64,000 nt of DNA from DASWOJ01 sp964242415 (GTDB lineage: Bacteria > Pseudomonadota > Alphaproteobacteria > Acetobacterales > Acetobacteraceae). The stretch spans positions 1 through 64,000 of the forward strand of contig CAXTAT010000011.1 in the NCBI GenBank assembly GCA_964242415.1, written 5' to 3'. The notes below the pieces were generated by a model, which ran no database searches, was not told where the DNA came from, and worked only from the letters and a program-made list of their open reading frames with translations. The position numbers were made by a program, and so were the translations under genes. Shown here one piece after another: positions 15,178 to 23,614 of the stretch. Numbering within the stretch: position 1 is the first letter of the stretch; every line of letters starts with the position of its first letter.

Positions 15178-15486
15178 ATGACGCAGACGGTTGCTGCAGA
15201 TCAGCGACCGGGGATGACCATCGCGACGCAGCTTCGCCTCGCCGAGGATTGGGCGGTCATCTTGCAAAGCGAGCAGGCCGCCCTGGCCGTGGACCGGGAG
15301 GTGCACGAGGCCATGCTGCGGATGGCCGCCAGCCTGGCGAGGCAGGCGGCCGTGCTGCATGGACGGCCGGATGATGCCCCGCCCGGACCTGCCGGGACCG
15401 ATGCTGCGGCGCGGTCCCCGGCCGTTGATGATGCACCTCCTGCCGGCGGCGTCGATGCCGCCCGCGACCTGGCCGGGCTGGGCTGA
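15178..15486 (+). CDS. Small hypothetical protein at the head of the PHA operon
   Basis: The ATG at 15178 has a good ribosome binding site (GGAGG, seven bases upstream). The 102-residue product has an amphipathic Ala/Leu/Glu-rich helical region (about 15-62, from TIATQLRLAEDWAVIL to ASLARQAAVL) and a low-complexity Pro/Ala/Asp tail. No known family is recognised; a helical phasin-like or PHA-granule role is only a guess from location. The tail overlaps the start of the downstream PhaC-like gene by up to 128 bases in another frame, so one of the two starts is probably misjudged. Confidence 0.5.
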   Translation: MTQTVAADQRPGMTIATQLRLAEDWAVILQSEQAALAVDREVHEAMLRMAASLARQAAVLHGRPDDAPPGPAGTDAAARSPAVDDAPPAGGVDAARDLAGLG

Positions 15487-16504
15487 TCCAGGGCTGATCC
15501 ACGGCATCGCCGCCTATCGCCGCCACCCTTGGCGGCGCAGCCTGCCCGACCCGGCAGTGCTGTGGCAGGAGGCCGACGCCCGCCTGCTGGATTACGGTGA
15601 AATCGGGGGCGAAGCCGGGGGCAAGACCGCGAACGCCGCCGCGCGCCCAGTGCTGTTCGTGCCGAGCTTGGTGAACCGCGCCTACGTTCTCGACCTGCTG
15701 CCCGGCCGCTCCCTGGTCCGCTGGCTCGCAGCGCATGGCATGCGGCCCCTGGTGCTGGACTGGGGCTGGCCCGGCACGGCGGACCGCAGCCTTGCCCTGG
15801 CCGACCTGATCACCGGCCGCCTGGAGCGTGCGCTGGCCGCAGTCGGCTCGCCGGTGGTGCTGGCCGGCTACTGCATGGGCGGCCTGCTGAGCGTCGCCGC
15901 CGCGCTGCGCCGGCCCGACCTGGTCGATGCGCTGGCCCTGCTGGCGACGCCCTGGGACTTCCATGCCGCGCATGCCGCGCACGCCCGGCGCTTGGCTGCG
16001 ATGCTGCCGCTGTTCGAGCCGGTGCTGGCCGCCACCGGCAGCCTGCCCGTCGATGCCCTGCAGGCGCTGTTCGCCACGCCGGACCCCGGCGCCATCGCCG
16101 CCAAGTTCCGCGCCTTCGGACGCATGGACCAGGACGGCCCCGCGGCCCGGGACTTCGTGGCCCTGGAAGACTGGCTGAACGACGGGGTACCGCTCGCAGC
16201 GCCGGTCGCGCGGGAGACGCTGGGCGAGTGGTACGGCCTGAACGCCCCGGGCCGCGGCACATGGCAGGTGGGCGGCGTCGCGGTGGAGCCGGGCCGCCTG
16301 GCGATGCCGGCCTTCGTCGCCGCCCCTGCCCGGGACCGCATCGTACCACCGGACTCCGCCCTGCCGCTGGCCCGGCTGATCCCGGGGGCGGTGCTGCACC
16401 AGCCGCGCGCCGGGCACATCGGCATGGTCGCCGGACCCCGTGCGGAAGCAGAGCTGTGGCGGCCTTTGCTGGGGTGGTTGCAGGGCTTACGACCGATTAT
16501 GTAA
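15359..16504 (+). CDS. PhaC-like alpha/beta-fold enzyme (class III PHA synthase-like)
   Basis: The protein (up to 381 residues) has an alpha/beta-hydrolase fold with a cysteine nucleophile: GYCMGG with Cys172, then Asp326 in ARDRIVPPDS and His353 in RAGHIGMV. A Cys-Asp-His triad, the strand VPSLVNRAYVLDLLP and LVLDWGWPG are the marks of PHA synthases, which polymerise hydroxyacyl-CoA. The length is close to class III PhaC (about 355). No PhaE partner is seen. The start is uncertain: 15359 lacks a clear ribosome site, and 15455 would shorten it to 349 residues. phaA follows after 26 bases. A thioesterase or depolymerase role is possible. Confidence 0.75.
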   Translation: MDGRMMPRPDLPGPMLRRGPRPLMMHLLPAASMPPATWPGWADPGLIHGIAAYRRHPWRRSLPDPAVLWQEADARLLDYGEIGGEAGGKTANAAARPVLFVPSLVNRAYVLDLLPGRSLVRWLAAHGMRPLVLDWGWPGTADRSLALADLITGRLERALAAVGSPVVLAGYCMGGLLSVAAALRRPDLVDALALLATPWDFHAAHAAHARRLAAMLPLFEPVLAATGSLPVDALQALFATPDPGAIAAKFRAFGRMDQDGPAARDFVALEDWLNDGVPLAAPVARETLGEWYGLNAPGRGTWQVGGVAVEPGRLAMPAFVAAPARDRIVPPDSALPLARLIPGAVLHQPRAGHIGMVAGPRAEAELWRPLLGWLQGLRPIM

Positions 16505-16530
16505 AAGCCGCCACACGGGAGATCATAAAA

Positions 16531-17703
16531 ATGGAAGACGTCGTCATCGTATCGGCCACGCGCACTGCGGTCGGCAGCTTCAACGGCGGGTTTGCCGCGA
16601 CCCCCGCCCACGTCCTCGGCACCGTATCGATCAAGGCCGCCATGGAGCGCATCGGCCTCGACCCGGCCGACGTGGACGAGGTGATCCTGGGCCAAGTGCT
16701 GACCGCAGCGCAGGGCCAGAACCCCGCCCGCCAGGCCGCCCGCAACGCAGGCATCCCCGACAGCAAGACCGCGTTCGGCATCAACCAGGTCTGCGGCAGC
16801 GGCCTGCGCACCGTGGCGCTGGCCGCGCAACAGGTGCTGACCGGCGAAAGCGCCATCGTGATCGCCGGCGGGCAGGAGAGCATGAGCCAGTCCACCCACG
16901 CTGCGCACCTGCGCGCCGGTACCAAGATGGGCGAGCTGGGCCTGGTCGACACCATGCTGAAGGACGGGCTGTGGGACGCCTTCCACGGCTATCACATGGG
17001 CACCACGGCGGAGAACGTCGCCACCAAGTACCAGATCACCCGCGCCGAGCAGGACGAGTTCGCTGTCGGCAGCCAGCACAAGGCGAGCGCCGCGCAGAAG
17101 TCCGGACGCTTCAAGGACGAGATCGTCCCGGTGACGCTGAAGGGCCGCAAGGGCGACGTGGTGGTGTCCGACGACGAGTACATCCGCCATGACAGCACCC
17201 CCGAGGGCATGGCCAAGCTGCGCCCGGCGTTCTCCAAGGAAGGCACCGTCACCGCCGGTAACGCCAGCGGCATCAACGACGGCGCGGCGACGCTGGTGGT
17301 GATGTCCGCCGCCGAGGCCAGCCGCCGCGGCCTGACGCCGCTGGCCCGCATCGCCAGCTTCGCCACCGCCGGCGTCGATCCCGCGGTGATGGGCACCGGC
17401 CCGATTCCCAGCAGCCGCAAGGCCCTGCAGCGCGCCGGCTGGTCCGCGCACGACCTGGACCTGATCGAGGCCAACGAAGCCTTCGCCGCCCAGGCGTGCG
17501 CGGTGAACAAGGACATGGGCTGGGACACCAGCAAGGTGAACGTGAACGGCGGCGCCATCGCCATCGGCCACCCGATTGGCGCCAGCGGCGCGCGCATCCT
17601 GGTGACGCTGCTGCACGAGATGGCGCGGCGCGACGCCAAGAAGGGCCTCGCCACGCTCTGCATCGGCGGCGGCATGGGCGTCGCCATGTGTCTGGAGCGG
17701 TAG
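16531..17703 (+). CDS. phaA: Acetyl-CoA C-acetyltransferase (beta-ketothiolase)
   Basis: PhaA condenses two acetyl-CoA into acetoacetyl-CoA, the first step of poly-3-hydroxybutyrate synthesis; the same reaction serves other pathways in reverse. The 390-residue thiolase has the acyl-accepting Cys88 in NQVCGSG, the GHPIGASGAR histidine near 347 and the base cysteine near 377 in CIGGGMG, plus the NEAFA motif. GGGAGA upstream supports the ATG at 16531. It lies between the PhaC-like gene and phaB, so polymer synthesis is its likely main job. Confidence 0.95.
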   Translation: MEDVVIVSATRTAVGSFNGGFAATPAHVLGTVSIKAAMERIGLDPADVDEVILGQVLTAAQGQNPARQAARNAGIPDSKTAFGINQVCGSGLRTVALAAQQVLTGESAIVIAGGQESMSQSTHAAHLRAGTKMGELGLVDTMLKDGLWDAFHGYHMGTTAENVATKYQITRAEQDEFAVGSQHKASAAQKSGRFKDEIVPVTLKGRKGDVVVSDDEYIRHDSTPEGMAKLRPAFSKEGTVTAGNASGINDGAATLVVMSAAEASRRGLTPLARIASFATAGVDPAVMGTGPIPSSRKALQRAGWSAHDLDLIEANEAFAAQACAVNKDMGWDTSKVNVNGGAIAIGHPIGASGARILVTLLHEMARRDAKKGLATLCIGGGMGVAMCLER

Positions 17704-17740
17704 TCGCCTGGAGCGGTAGCCAGCCTCTAGCAACCTCCCG

Positions 17741-17769
17741 GCAAAGCGGCTTCTATGGTGCCGCTTTGC
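17741..17769 (+). promoter_or_regulatory. Perfect hairpin between phaA and phaB
   Basis: GCAAAGCGGC (17741-17750) pairs fully with GCCGCTTTGC (17760-17769) around a nine-base loop. The phaB ribosome site AGGGAGG begins two bases later (17771). No U-run follows, so read-through is expected. The hairpin may stabilise or delimit the phaB part of the message, or act as an attenuator. Confidence 0.7.
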
Positions 17770-17788
17770 TAGGGAGGAAACATAAAGA

Positions 17789-18511
17789 ATGGCACGAGTA
17801 GCACTGGTTACCGGTGGCACGCGCGGCATCGGCGCGGCCATCAGCACGCACTTGAAGGCGGCGGGGCGAACGGTGGTGGCGAGCTACGCCGGCAACGACG
17901 CCGCCGCCGAAGCCTTCACCAAGGAAACCGGCATCCCGCACATCAGGTTCGACGCCGGCGACTATGCGGCGTGCGAGGCTGCGGTGAAGGGGATCCACGG
18001 CGAGCACGGCCCGATCGAGATCCTGGTCAACAACGCCGGCATCACCCGCGACACCACGATGAGCAAGATGACCCGCGACATGTGGGACGCGGTGATGGAT
18101 ACCAACCTCGGGTCCTGCTTCAACCTTTGCAAGCTGACGTTCGACCACATGCGGCAGGCGAAGTTCGGCCGGGTGGTGAACATCGGCAGCATCAACGGCC
18201 AGGCCGGGCAGTATGGCCAGGTGAACTACGCCGCCGCCAAGTCCGGCATCCACGGCTTCACCAAGGCGCTGGCGCAGGAGGGGGCGCGGTTCGGCATCAC
18301 GGTGAACGCGATCGCGCCGGGCTATGTGGACACCGAGATGGTCCGGGCGGTGCCACCGGACGTGCTGACGAAGATCATCGCCCGCATCCCGATGGGCCGG
18401 CTGGGCCATGCCGAGGACATCGCGCGCGGCGTGGCGTTCCTGACGGCGGACGACGGCGACTTCATCACGGGGTCCACGCTGTCGATCAACGGCGGCCAGC
18501 ATATGTATTGA
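17789..18511 (+). CDS. phaB: Acetoacetyl-CoA reductase
   Basis: PhaB reduces acetoacetyl-CoA to (R)-3-hydroxybutyryl-CoA with NADPH, giving the monomer for PHB. This 240-residue short-chain dehydrogenase has the cofactor motif TGGTRGIG (8-15), NNAG (81-84) and the catalytic Ser134, Tyr147 and Lys151. The segment MSKMTRDMWDAVMDTNL and the C-terminal GSTLSINGGQHMY are typical of PhaB rather than FabG. AGGGAGG upstream gives a strong start. The stop overlaps the TTG of the exporter gene that follows. Confidence 0.95.
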   Translation: MARVALVTGGTRGIGAAISTHLKAAGRTVVASYAGNDAAAEAFTKETGIPHIRFDAGDYAACEAAVKGIHGEHGPIEILVNNAGITRDTTMSKMTRDMWDAVMDTNLGSCFNLCKLTFDHMRQAKFGRVVNIGSINGQAGQYGQVNYAAAKSGIHGFTKALAQEGARFGITVNAIAPGYVDTEMVRAVPPDVLTKIIARIPMGRLGHAEDIARGVAFLTADDGDFITGSTLSINGGQHMY

Positions 18512-19368
18512 GGGCCGGCGGCCTCGGAGGGGCCAACCTCGCCGGGTGCGGCGCGATCGGGCTGTGGGCGTTCCTGGCCCTGCTGTCGCGCGCCGCATCC
18601 GGCTTGCCGCCGCTGCAGCTTACAGCCATGAGCTTCGCCGTTTCAGGCTTGGCGGGCCTGGCGTGGCTGGCAGCGCACGGGCGATTGGGCGACCTGCGGC
18701 AGCCGCCTGCGGCCTGGCTGCATGGGGTGGGTGGACTGTTCGGGTTCCATGCCCTGTACTTCGCCTCCCTCGCCCGCGCCCCGGCGGCGGCGGCGAACCT
18801 CATCAATTATACCTGGCCGCTGCTGCTGGTGCTGTTCTCGGCCTGGCTGCTTGGCCTGCGGCTGACTTGGCGGCACCTGCTGGGCATGATGCTGGCTCTG
18901 GCCGGGTGCGCGGCGCTGCTCGGCACCGGCGCGGCGTTCCCGGCCGGTGCGGCGGTGGGCTACCTGCTGGCGGCGGCAAGCGCCATTGTGTGGGCGCTAT
19001 ATTCTGCGCTGGCGCGGCGCTTCCCGGCGGTGCCGCCCGGCGCCATGGCGGGGTTTTGCGCGGCGACGGCGGTGTTGGCTGGCGGGCTGCATGGCCTGAC
19101 GGAGGCGACCGTCGTGCCGGACGCCCGGGCCTGGGCCGCCATGCTGGCGTTGGGGGCGGGACCGGTGGGCCTGGCCTTCGTGCTGTGGGACCGCGGCATG
19201 AAGCGCGGCGACCCCCGGCTGCTTGGCACGCTGGCGTTCGCGACGCCGGTGGCGTCCACGCTGCTGCTGGCCGGGTTCGGGTTGGCGCCGTTCACGGTGT
19301 TGACGGTGGCGGCGTCCGTGCTGGTGGCCGCTGGCGGGTTCATTGCGGCGCGCACTCCCGCGCTCTGA
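18508..19368 (+). CDS. DMT-family (EamA) transporter, YddG-like
   Basis: TTG at 18508 overlaps the phaB stop (TTGA), giving 286 residues. Ten hydrophobic segments in two EamA repeats are visible, and AAAANLINYTWPLLLVLFSA is typical of the YddG group of aromatic amino acid or solute exporters. The second repeat includes YSALARRFP and GPVGLAFVLWDRGMKRGD. The substrate cannot be told, and a link to PHA metabolism is not evident beyond co-transcription. The N-terminus lacks the usual methionine start, so the exact first residue is uncertain. Confidence 0.82.
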   Translation: MRAGGLGGANLAGCGAIGLWAFLALLSRAASGLPPLQLTAMSFAVSGLAGLAWLAAHGRLGDLRQPPAAWLHGVGGLFGFHALYFASLARAPAAAANLINYTWPLLLVLFSAWLLGLRLTWRHLLGMMLALAGCAALLGTGAAFPAGAAVGYLLAAASAIVWALYSALARRFPAVPPGAMAGFCAATAVLAGGLHGLTEATVVPDARAWAAMLALGAGPVGLAFVLWDRGMKRGDPRLLGTLAFATPVASTLLLAGFGLAPFTVLTVAASVLVAAGGFIAARTPAL

Positions 19369-19410
19369 TCGGTGCGGCAAAAACATCGCCCGCACTGGGG
19401 GACGGTGTTA

Positions 19411-19609
19411 GCTCCCTCTCCCTCCGGGCAGGGCAATCGCATATGCCGTGAGGACCGCCTCTGCTACCTCTCCCTACGGGAGAGGGCCGGGGTGAGGCGG
19501 GCTTGCGGCGCAAACCTGTCGGCCCGGGCAGTTCGGTTGCGGCGGTATTGCCGGGCGGCACGAGGCAAGCAAGGCCCCCTCACCCCGGCCCTCTCCCGGA
19601 GGAAGAGGG
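19411..19609. repeat. Family A palindromic repeat cluster, three copies
   Basis: A partial copy (19411-19433) is followed by a full copy (19466-19498, ending GGGCCGGGGTGAGG) and an inverted copy (19575-19609, CCCCCTCACCCCGGCCCTCT onward). The 76 bases between the last two resemble the centre of the 24.4 kb cluster. The cluster fills the gap between convergent exporter and glutathione transferase genes. Confidence 0.85.
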
Positions 19610-19621
19610 AGCAGGAAGCGC

Positions 19622-20212
19622 TTACGGCGGTGCGGTCTCCGCGATCTCCGGGCGCTGCTGCACTGCGGCATACCACCCTGCCAGTTGCGGACGCCCCTCC
19701 CGCCACGCATCATCGGCGAAACGCAGGTCCAGGTAGCCCAGGGCGCAGGCAACAGTGATGGTGCCGATGTCCAGGTGGTCAGCCAGCGGCATGGCCTCCA
19801 GCTTGTCCAGCGCACGGCGTACCGCCGCTGCCTGCCGGGCCATGGACGCAGCACGCGCCGCCTCGTGCGGGCGGCCCATCTCGCCCCGGCGCCCCACGGC
19901 GGCGTCCATGATGCCGTCGCCGATGGCCTGCAGCTTCAGGGCGCGCCAGCGCAGCGGCCCCGGCGGCGGGAACAGCGAGCCGGTGCCGACATAATCCAGG
20001 TACTCGCAAATCACCGGGCTGTCGAACAACGCCAGGCCATCCCCCGTCACCAGGCACGGCACCTTCGACAGCGGGTTGTCCGCCACCAGCCCCGGCGGGG
20101 AGTCGTGCGGGTTGGTCATGACCCGCGTGATCTGCTTGTCGATGCCGCACGCGATGGCGCAGGCGACGACCTTGCGGACATAGGGGCTGGTCGGCGAATA
20201 GTACAGCTTCAC
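19622..20212 (-). CDS. Glutathione S-transferase family protein
   Basis: This 196-residue protein has the thioredoxin-like N-terminal domain (MKLYYSPTSPYVRKVVACA, with Ser/Tyr near residues 6-11 as the likely glutathione-activating site). The cis-Pro and gamma-loop motifs SKVPCLV and DSPVICEYLD follow, then an all-helical C-terminal domain with DIGTITVACALGYLDLRF. Such enzymes conjugate or reduce with glutathione in the cytoplasm; the substrate is unknown. Its ATG overlaps the gloB stop (ATGA), so the two are co-transcribed, joining two glutathione-dependent detoxification functions. Confidence 0.9.
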   Translation of the reverse strand: MKLYYSPTSPYVRKVVACAIACGIDKQITRVMTNPHDSPPGLVADNPLSKVPCLVTGDGLALFDSPVICEYLDYVGTGSLFPPPGPLRWRALKLQAIGDGIMDAAVGRRGEMGRPHEAARAASMARQAAAVRRALDKLEAMPLADHLDIGTITVACALGYLDLRFADDAWREGRPQLAGWYAAVQQRPEIAETAPP

Positions 20213-20955
20213 CGGAAATTGTCCTTCTGTGCCCGCAGCGTCCCAAGCTGCGCGACGGTCGCCGCACGCAGGAACGGGTTCTCCGCCAGCTCGTCCCCCA
20301 GGCGGCTCGGCACGGTGGCCAGTCCATCGCCGCGCAGGCGGTCCACCTCCGCCGCCCGGGCACGCAGCGCCTTGTTGTCCGGGTCCGCATGCAGGGCAAA
20401 TCGCGCGTTGGACTGGGTGTACTCATGGCCGCAGCACACCAGGGTGTCCGGCGGCAACGTCGAAAACTTCTGCAGGCTGCCGAACATATCGGCCGCCGTG
20501 CCCTCCAGCAGCCGCCCGCATCCCAGGCTGAACAGGGTGTCGCCGCTCAGCAGCACCGGCGCATCCCCCTCGCTGACATAGGCGATGTGGCCGACGGTGT
20601 GGCCCGGCGTGTCGATCACCCGCAGGCGAGTCTCGCCAAGCTCCACCACGTCGCCCTCCCGCACCGCCCGGTCCAGGCGCGGCAGGCGGCGCGCGTCAGC
20701 GGCGGCGCCCACCACGGGGCAGCCGAACCGGGCGCGCACCTCGTCCACCCCGGCGATGTGGTCGTCATGGTGGTGGGTCAGCAGGATCAGGTCCAGCCGC
20801 CCGCCCGCCGCCTCCACCGCGGCGATGCAGGCGCGGGCGTCCGCGGGATCGACCAGCGCCGTCGCGCCAGTCCTTGTACCAGCGGCGGCGCTGTCCCGCA
20901 GCAGCCAGGCGTAGTTGTCGGACAGGATCGGCACGGCTTGGGCGGTCAACGGCAT
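20209..20955 (-). CDS. gloB: Hydroxyacylglutathione hydrolase (glyoxalase II)
   Basis: GloB hydrolyses S-lactoylglutathione to lactate and glutathione, the second step of methylglyoxal detoxification. The 248-residue protein starts MPLTAQAVPILSDNY. It holds the metallo-beta-lactamase metal motif HHHDDH (61-66), the later ligand TPGHT, the aspartate in LLSGDTLFSLGCGR and CCGHEYT. A C-terminal glyoxalase II helical domain ends ENPFLR. The gene is divergent from a methyltransferase and is followed by a glutathione transferase gene with a four-base overlap. Confidence 0.94.
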   Translation of the reverse strand: MPLTAQAVPILSDNYAWLLRDSAAAGTRTGATALVDPADARACIAAVEAAGGRLDLILLTHHHDDHIAGVDEVRARFGCPVVGAAADARRLPRLDRAVREGDVVELGETRLRVIDTPGHTVGHIAYVSEGDAPVLLSGDTLFSLGCGRLLEGTAADMFGSLQKFSTLPPDTLVCCGHEYTQSNARFALHADPDNKALRARAAEVDRLRGDGLATVPSRLGDELAENPFLRAATVAQLGTLRAQKDNFR

Positions 20956-21068
20956 TGCGGCCTCGTATTGCAGAGTCTTCGTCCGGGAACGCCGGCACCG
21001 TGCTGCACCGCCCCTGCAAGCGCAAGCCGGGCAGTATGATATACCAGGCCTGATCCTGGAGAGCCGGC

Positions 21069-21779
21069 ATGACAGCGGACGCGCAGATGGCGTCGGAGTT
21101 CTACGCGACGGCGCGCGGCGCGGTGGCCTGCCGCCTGGTGCGGGAGCGGCTGGCCGCGATCTGGCCCAACGTCGGCGGCATGTCCCTGCTCGGCCTCGGC
21201 TACGCCGCACCCTACATGCGCCCGTGGCGGGAGACCGCTGCCCGCTGCATTGTCGGCACCCAGGCGCAGGTCGGCATCGCACGCTGGCCGGCCGGGCGCC
21301 CCAACCTGTCCTGCACCCTGGAGGAGGACGCCCTGCCCTTCCCCGACCTGCTGTTCGACCGCATCCTGCTGGTGCACGGGCTGGAGGCGTCGGAGAGCGC
21401 CCGTGCCCTGCTGCGTGAGGTCTGGCGCGTGCTGAAGGACGATGGCCGCCTGCTGGTCGTGGCGCCCAACCGGGTCGGCATGTGGGCGCATGTCGAGAGT
21501 ACTCCGTTCGGCCACGGCCAGCCCTACTCGGCGGGCCAGGTCGGCCGCCTGCTGTCGGCCAGCCTGTTCCGGGTCGAGCACCGCGACAGCGCGCTATACG
21601 TGCCGCCGTCCAGCCTGCGGCTTGTGCTGCGCGGCGCCCGGTTGTGGGAGCATGCCGGCCGTCGTCTGGTGCCGTCCCTGGCCGGCGTCACCATTACGGA
21701 GGCCGTGAAGGACGTCTATGCCGCGCTGCCGCTGCAACGGGCGCGGCGGCGCCGGTTGGTGCTGAGCCAGGCGGCATAA
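21069..21779 (+). CDS. Class I SAM-dependent methyltransferase
   Basis: This 236-residue protein has a Rossmann-type methyltransferase core: a glycine-rich loop at LLGLGYAAPYMRPW (about 41-54), a second-strand acidic region DALPFPDLLFDRILLVHGLE and REVWRVLKDDGRLLVVAPN, a common ubiE/Methyltransf_11 pattern. The C-terminal half is specific to alphaproteobacteria, where this gene usually lies beside gloB. The substrate is unknown. The stop is four bases from the convergent diguanylate cyclase gene. Confidence 0.85.
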   Translation: MTADAQMASEFYATARGAVACRLVRERLAAIWPNVGGMSLLGLGYAAPYMRPWRETAARCIVGTQAQVGIARWPAGRPNLSCTLEEDALPFPDLLFDRILLVHGLEASESARALLREVWRVLKDDGRLLVVAPNRVGMWAHVESTPFGHGQPYSAGQVGRLLSASLFRVEHRDSALYVPPSSLRLVLRGARLWEHAGRRLVPSLAGVTITEAVKDVYAALPLQRARRRRLVLSQAA

Positions 21780-21782
21780 CGG

Positions 21783-23474
21783 TCAGGCCGCCGCCGCGGC
21801 TTGGTCGGCGACCTGCACCCGGTTGCGGCCGGCGCGCTTGGCGGCATACAGCGCGTTGTCCGCCGCCTCCACCAGGGCTGCCGGGCCATCCCCGCCGCTG
21901 CCCGGCATCAGTACGGCCACCCCGAGGCTCAGGCTCAGGATGCCGCCGTCCGACCCGGAATGGGGCACCCCGGCGGCGCGCACCGCGTCCTGGATGCGCG
22001 CCGCCGATATCAGCGCACCGGCCTCATCGGTGCTGGGCAGCAGGACCGCGAACTCCTCCCCGCCATAGCGCGCGGCCAGGTCGGCTGGCCGGCGCAGCGA
22101 CCCGGCCAGCGCCCTGGCGACGGCCTGCAGGCAAGCGTCCCCGGCCGGGTGGCCATACAGGTCGTTGAACGCCTTGAACCGGTCCACATCGATCATGATC
22201 AGCGTCAGCGGCGTGCCGACCCGCATCGCCCGGCGGTACTCCGTCCCCAGCATGTCGTCGAAGTGCCGCCGGTTGCCCAGGCCGGTCAGCCCGTCCTGCC
22301 GCACCAGGATGCTCAACTGGCGGTTCGCGTCCTCAAGCTCGGCCTGCATGGCGGTGATCCGCCCGTCCCGCTCGCGCAGCCGCCGGGCCATACGGGCGAA
22401 GCTGGCGCCCAGCTCACGCAGTTCACGCGCCGCGCCGCGGCCCATCCGGGCACGGGCCGACATATCGCCGCTTCCGACCTGGTGCGTTGCCGCGGCCAGG
22501 CTGCGGATCGGCCGCAGCAGCGCGCGGTCCGCCGCCACCCAGGCCACGAAAAACGCGAACCCGGCCGCCCCCAGCGCAGTGATCAGCACGACGCCGGAGC
22601 GGGTGTCGGCGGCCAGGCGGACATCGGCCTCGATCAGGCCCACCAGGACTACGATGCCGTCGCAGCCCGGCAGCGGCGCGAACCCGAACACCCGGGTCAC
22701 ATGATCCAGGTCGGTCGCCACGACCGACCCGCCGGACGGCGACGCCCGGAAGGCTCGAAGCACCGGATCGTCCACGGAAACCGTCTCGCCGGCCTGCGCC
22801 GTGCGGTCCTGCGCGCGGGCGAGCACCGCGCCGTCGCGGCTGTCGAGCACCTGCACCGACTGCGTGCCGCCGGCCGGCAGCCGGTCGCCCAGGCGGCCGA
22901 ACCACTCCAGGTTCAACGACGCGATCAGCACGCCCGTCTTCAGGACGCCAGCCCGGATCGGCACTGCCATGAACATGGTGGGATGCCCGGAAACCCGGCT
23001 GAGCATGAGGCTGCTCAACACCGCATGGTCGCCCTCCGCGGCCATGGCCTCCCGGAAGTACGGCCGGTCGCCCGCGTTCACGCCGTTGGCGCCGGGGCGG
23101 CTGCCGCAGGCGATGACCCCGTCCGGCCGCGCCACGGCGATGGCTTCAGTCCGCGGATGGTCGGCCACCACGTCGCGCAGCAGGGCCTCGCAGCCGTCCT
23201 GCATCCCGCGCACGGCCGGGACCTTGGCCAGCACGCGGAGCAGGTTCGACGCCTCCTGCACGGTGTCGTTCTGCTGCTCCGCCGCCAACCGGGCGAGCTG
23301 GACGACCTGCTCCCGCGCGGCATCCATCACCCGGCGGCCGTCGTCCACCGCGGCCAGCACGAGCACCACCAGCATCGGCCCGGTGGCCAACGCCATGAGC
23401 AGGAGCAGGCGGGGCCAAAGCGCGCGTGGCAGCAAACCGGCCAAGATGCGCCGGGCAGTCGGGAACGGGAACAC
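21783..23474 (-). CDS. Membrane diguanylate cyclase with periplasmic sensor domain
   Basis: This 563-residue protein starts at a GTG. A first membrane helix (about 22-42) leads into a periplasmic Cache-type sensor (about 45-285, with GDRPYFREAMA typical of dCache). A second helix (about 294-316), a HAMP linker and a short coiled coil follow. The C-terminal GGDEF domain has the active motif GGEEF at 471-475 and an inhibitory site RPAD at 462-465, so it should make cyclic di-GMP under product feedback. The ligand is unknown. There is no EAL domain. Confidence 0.92.
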   Translation of the reverse strand: MFPFPTARRILAGLLPRALWPRLLLLMALATGPMLVVLVLAAVDDGRRVMDAAREQVVQLARLAAEQQNDTVQEASNLLRVLAKVPAVRGMQDGCEALLRDVVADHPRTEAIAVARPDGVIACGSRPGANGVNAGDRPYFREAMAAEGDHAVLSSLMLSRVSGHPTMFMAVPIRAGVLKTGVLIASLNLEWFGRLGDRLPAGGTQSVQVLDSRDGAVLARAQDRTAQAGETVSVDDPVLRAFRASPSGGSVVATDLDHVTRVFGFAPLPGCDGIVVLVGLIEADVRLAADTRSGVVLITALGAAGFAFFVAWVAADRALLRPIRSLAAATHQVGSGDMSARARMGRGAARELRELGASFARMARRLRERDGRITAMQAELEDANRQLSILVRQDGLTGLGNRRHFDDMLGTEYRRAMRVGTPLTLIMIDVDRFKAFNDLYGHPAGDACLQAVARALAGSLRRPADLAARYGGEEFAVLLPSTDEAGALISAARIQDAVRAAGVPHSGSDGGILSLSLGVAVLMPGSGGDGPAALVEAADNALYAAKRAGRNRVQVADQAAAAA

Positions 23475-23614
23475 GGCACGCCTCCAGCCCTGATGCCGTG
23501 AGGGTGTGGCCCGGCGAGGGTTTGGATTAGGTTAAGTTGCCAGTCCAGGTTCCAGGATCGAGCTAGGCAAACCTCTTCAGGTTTGCGCAGGGATGACACC
23601 TAAGCAGCCTGGCT

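Noticed and set aside
15868..17847. 659-codon minus-strand frame opposite the PHA genes
   Set aside because: It covers the intact phaA and PhaC-like genes in antisense and has no recognisable family.
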